Assembly (NCBI RefSeq): GCF_014639155.1
Contig: NZ_BMFT01000001.1
Location: 1,364,001-1,428,000, forward strand
Length of the DNA stretch: 64,000 bases
Origin: Paenibacillus segetis
GTDB taxonomy: Bacteria > Bacillota > Bacilli > Paenibacillales > Paenibacillaceae
Direction: 5' to 3'
In this document: positions 62,734 to 64,000 of the stretch, piece by piece
How positions within the stretch are numbered: the stretch's first letter is position 1
Layout of the letters: every line of letters starts with the position of its first letter
The notes under the pieces: generated by a model
What the model was told of the DNA's origin: nothing
What the model saw: the letters and a program-made list of their open reading frames with translations, nothing else
Database searches by the model: none
Position numbers and translations under genes: made by a program

Positions 62734-63203
62734 AGAAAATGGCGCCTTGGCTAATCACGATTCTACTATCCATTACATTGATCGTATTGGCCGCATTCTT
62801 ACTGCTGAAGGATTACTCACAGCCTAGTCCTGGAAATGAACTAAGTGCCGCCGTTCAGGATGTAAAAGCACCATCAGGTTTGTCAGCGGATGAGATTGTT
62901 GAAGTAACTTCAACGATTGATGGGATCAAAACAAATTTGTCTGACCCCAATTATGTTGTTGTAATGGATTTTGCATTCCAAATGGATCGTAAAACTTCTA
63001 AGGAAGCTTTCGATAAAATCAAAGATTATAAAATCAAACCTATTATTATCAAGACGCTTGCCGACACCAAACCGGAGGATTTGAACGGATCCGTAGGCAA
63101 AGACAATCTAAGCTCCAAACTGTTGAATTTAATCAACAAGTCACTGCCGGAAGGAAAAGTGGTTCAAATCGATATTACTTATTTCATTAGTACACCTATC
63201 TAG
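62730..63203 (+). CDS. fliL: Flagellar basal-body-associated protein FliL
   Basis: 157 residues from ATG 62,730, seven bases after GGAGG (an ATG two codons earlier is less well spaced). Membrane helix (about 6-26: LITILLSITLIVLAAFLLL), then a periplasmic domain with the FliL end SLPEGKVVQIDITYFI. Supports the stator. Overlaps flbD by four bases. Confidence 0.93.
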   Translation: MKKMAPWLITILLSITLIVLAAFLLLKDYSQPSPGNELSAAVQDVKAPSGLSADEIVEVTSTIDGIKTNLSDPNYVVVMDFAFQMDRKTSKEAFDKIKDYKIKPIIIKTLADTKPEDLNGSVGKDNLSSKLLNLINKSLPEGKVVQIDITYFISTPI

Positions 63204-63243
63204 ACAATATCGATAGAATAAATCCTTTAAGGGGGTGAGATGT

Positions 63244-64000
63244 TTGGTAGATGTGTTATCGCAAAATGAGATCGATGCTCTGCTCGCCGCGTTATCTTCC
63301 GGCGAAATGGATGCAGAAGAACTGAAAAAGGAAGAAACGCAAAAGAAAATAAGAGCGTACGATTTCAAAAGAGCGGTGAGGTTTTCTAAAGATCATATCC
63401 GTAGCTTAACCCGGATTCATGAGAACTTTGCCCGTTATCTCACCACCTACTTCTCGGCTCAGCTTCGTACATTCGTGCAAATTAGCGTAGTTCAGGTGGA
63501 ACAGCTTCCATATGATGAGTTCATCCGATCTATTCCAAAGATGACGATACTTAATATTTTTGAAGCGGAGCCATTAGAGGGAAGAATGGTACTTGAGGTT
63601 CATCCAAACGTTGCTTATGCTATGTTGGATAGGTTACTAGGAGGAATCGGTACAGCTCCATCAAAGATCGGATCTTTAACAGAGATCGAAACGATTATTA
63701 TGGAGCGTATATTTAGTCGAGCATTTGAAAGTTTGCAAGAGGCTTGGAAGACGATTATCGATATTAATCCGCGGATGGAAGCTTTGGAAACAAACCCGCA
63801 GTTTATGCAAATTGTTTCGCCAAATGAGACGATTGCCCTGATATCGCTTAGCACCAAAATTGGGGACACAACGGGGATGATCAATTTATGTATTCCTCAT
63901 GTGGTAATCGAGCCTATTATGCCTAAGCTTTCGGTCCATCATTGGTTTGTCTCTCAGAAAAAATCGCGTATTCCTGAAGAGGTTGATGCACTCCGTAATC
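63244..64000 (+). CDS. fliM: Flagellar motor switch protein FliM (3' end cut off)
   Basis: 252 codons are visible from TTG 63,244 behind GGGGGTGAG, and the frame runs off the window. It begins VDVLSQNEIDALLAALSSG, the CheY-binding peptide, and continues with KRAVRFSKDHIRSLTRIHENFARYL and DRLLGGIG. It forms the switch ring with FliG and FliY/FliN. An ATG at 63,240 is in another frame. Confidence 0.95.
   Translation, partial: MVDVLSQNEIDALLAALSSGEMDAEELKKEETQKKIRAYDFKRAVRFSKDHIRSLTRIHENFARYLTTYFSAQLRTFVQISVVQVEQLPYDEFIRSIPKMTILNIFEAEPLEGRMVLEVHPNVAYAMLDRLLGGIGTAPSKIGSLTEIETIIMERIFSRAFESLQEAWKTIIDINPRMEALETNPQFMQIVSPNETIALISLSTKIGDTTGMINLCIPHVVIEPIMPKLSVHHWFVSQKKSRIPEEVDALRN

Noticed and set aside
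1..64000. CRISPR array
   Set aside because: No regularly spaced direct repeats with unique spacers were seen; the host repeats are dispersed inverted elements.
1..64000. tRNA or rRNA genes, tRNA attachment site
   Set aside because: No cloverleaf or rRNA-like sequence was recognised, and the attachment site lies in comM.

Overview
The window joins two different pieces of DNA from a Gram-positive spore former, most likely Paenibacillus or a close relative. The evidence is the sucC-sucD-dprA-topA-trmFO-hslV-hslU-flagellar gene order of Bacillales, the strong AGGAGG-type ribosome binding sites with many TTG starts, copper-amine-oxidase-type domains on secreted proteins, a Spo0E-type phosphatase and Spo0A-box-like sites. 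The genus is inferred from memory of gene order and protein style, not from a search.

Positions 1 to about 39,990 are the right-hand part of a siphovirus-type prophage; its integrase, early genes and left end lie outside the window. It starts inside a late-gene regulator (1-369), followed by an accessory block (567-7,527). That block holds a KAP-like P-loop NTPase, an Mrr-type membrane nuclease with a zinc ribbon, two unknown one-helix membrane proteins, a ParB relic, a MazG-like pyrophosphohydrolase paired with a PUA-like/HNH endonuclease, and an unknown minus-strand gene. Next come the structural genes in standard order: small and large terminase, portal, minor head protein, scaffold, decoration, major capsid, head-tail connectors, tail terminator, tail tube, two tail chaperones linked by a -1 slippery site, 1409-aa tape measure, Dit, fibre and Tal proteins. 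Lysis is XhlA-like protein, amidase and holin (31,546-32,944). The right end (33,103-39,990) is a second accessory block, mostly minus strand: a DprA-like protein overlapping a HAD-like/phosphoribosyltransferase/zinc-ribbon protein, secreted proteins including a ComEC-type metallo-beta-lactamase, a Spo0E-like phosphatase, a LexA-type winged-helix protein behind an SOS-box-like site, and a double XRE repressor-like frame that touches the attachment site.

The prophage breaks the host comM (yifB) gene: ComM reads normally for about 370 residues and stops just after its NPCPCG motif, where phage sequence begins. The rest of comM should lie at the unseen left end.

From 41,100 onward the DNA is host chromosome: succinyl-CoA synthetase (sucCD), dprA, topA, trmFO and the HslVU protease. 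The fla/che operon follows, from flgB through flgC, fliE-J, a MotE-like gene, fliK, flgD, a TIGR02530-type gene, flgG/flgE, flbD and fliL into a partial fliM at the right edge. xerC and codY, which sit beside trmFO and hslU in Bacillus, are absent here. A family of non-coding inverted repeats lies just before sucC and just after sucC, trmFO and hslU. Three Spo0A-box-like heptamers precede flgB.

The best candidates for an undescribed or poorly described system are the DprA-like/PRTase operon and the MazG-like/HNH pair. Both are compact, translationally coupled and in cargo positions typical of phage-borne defence. Their function is inferred, not shown.
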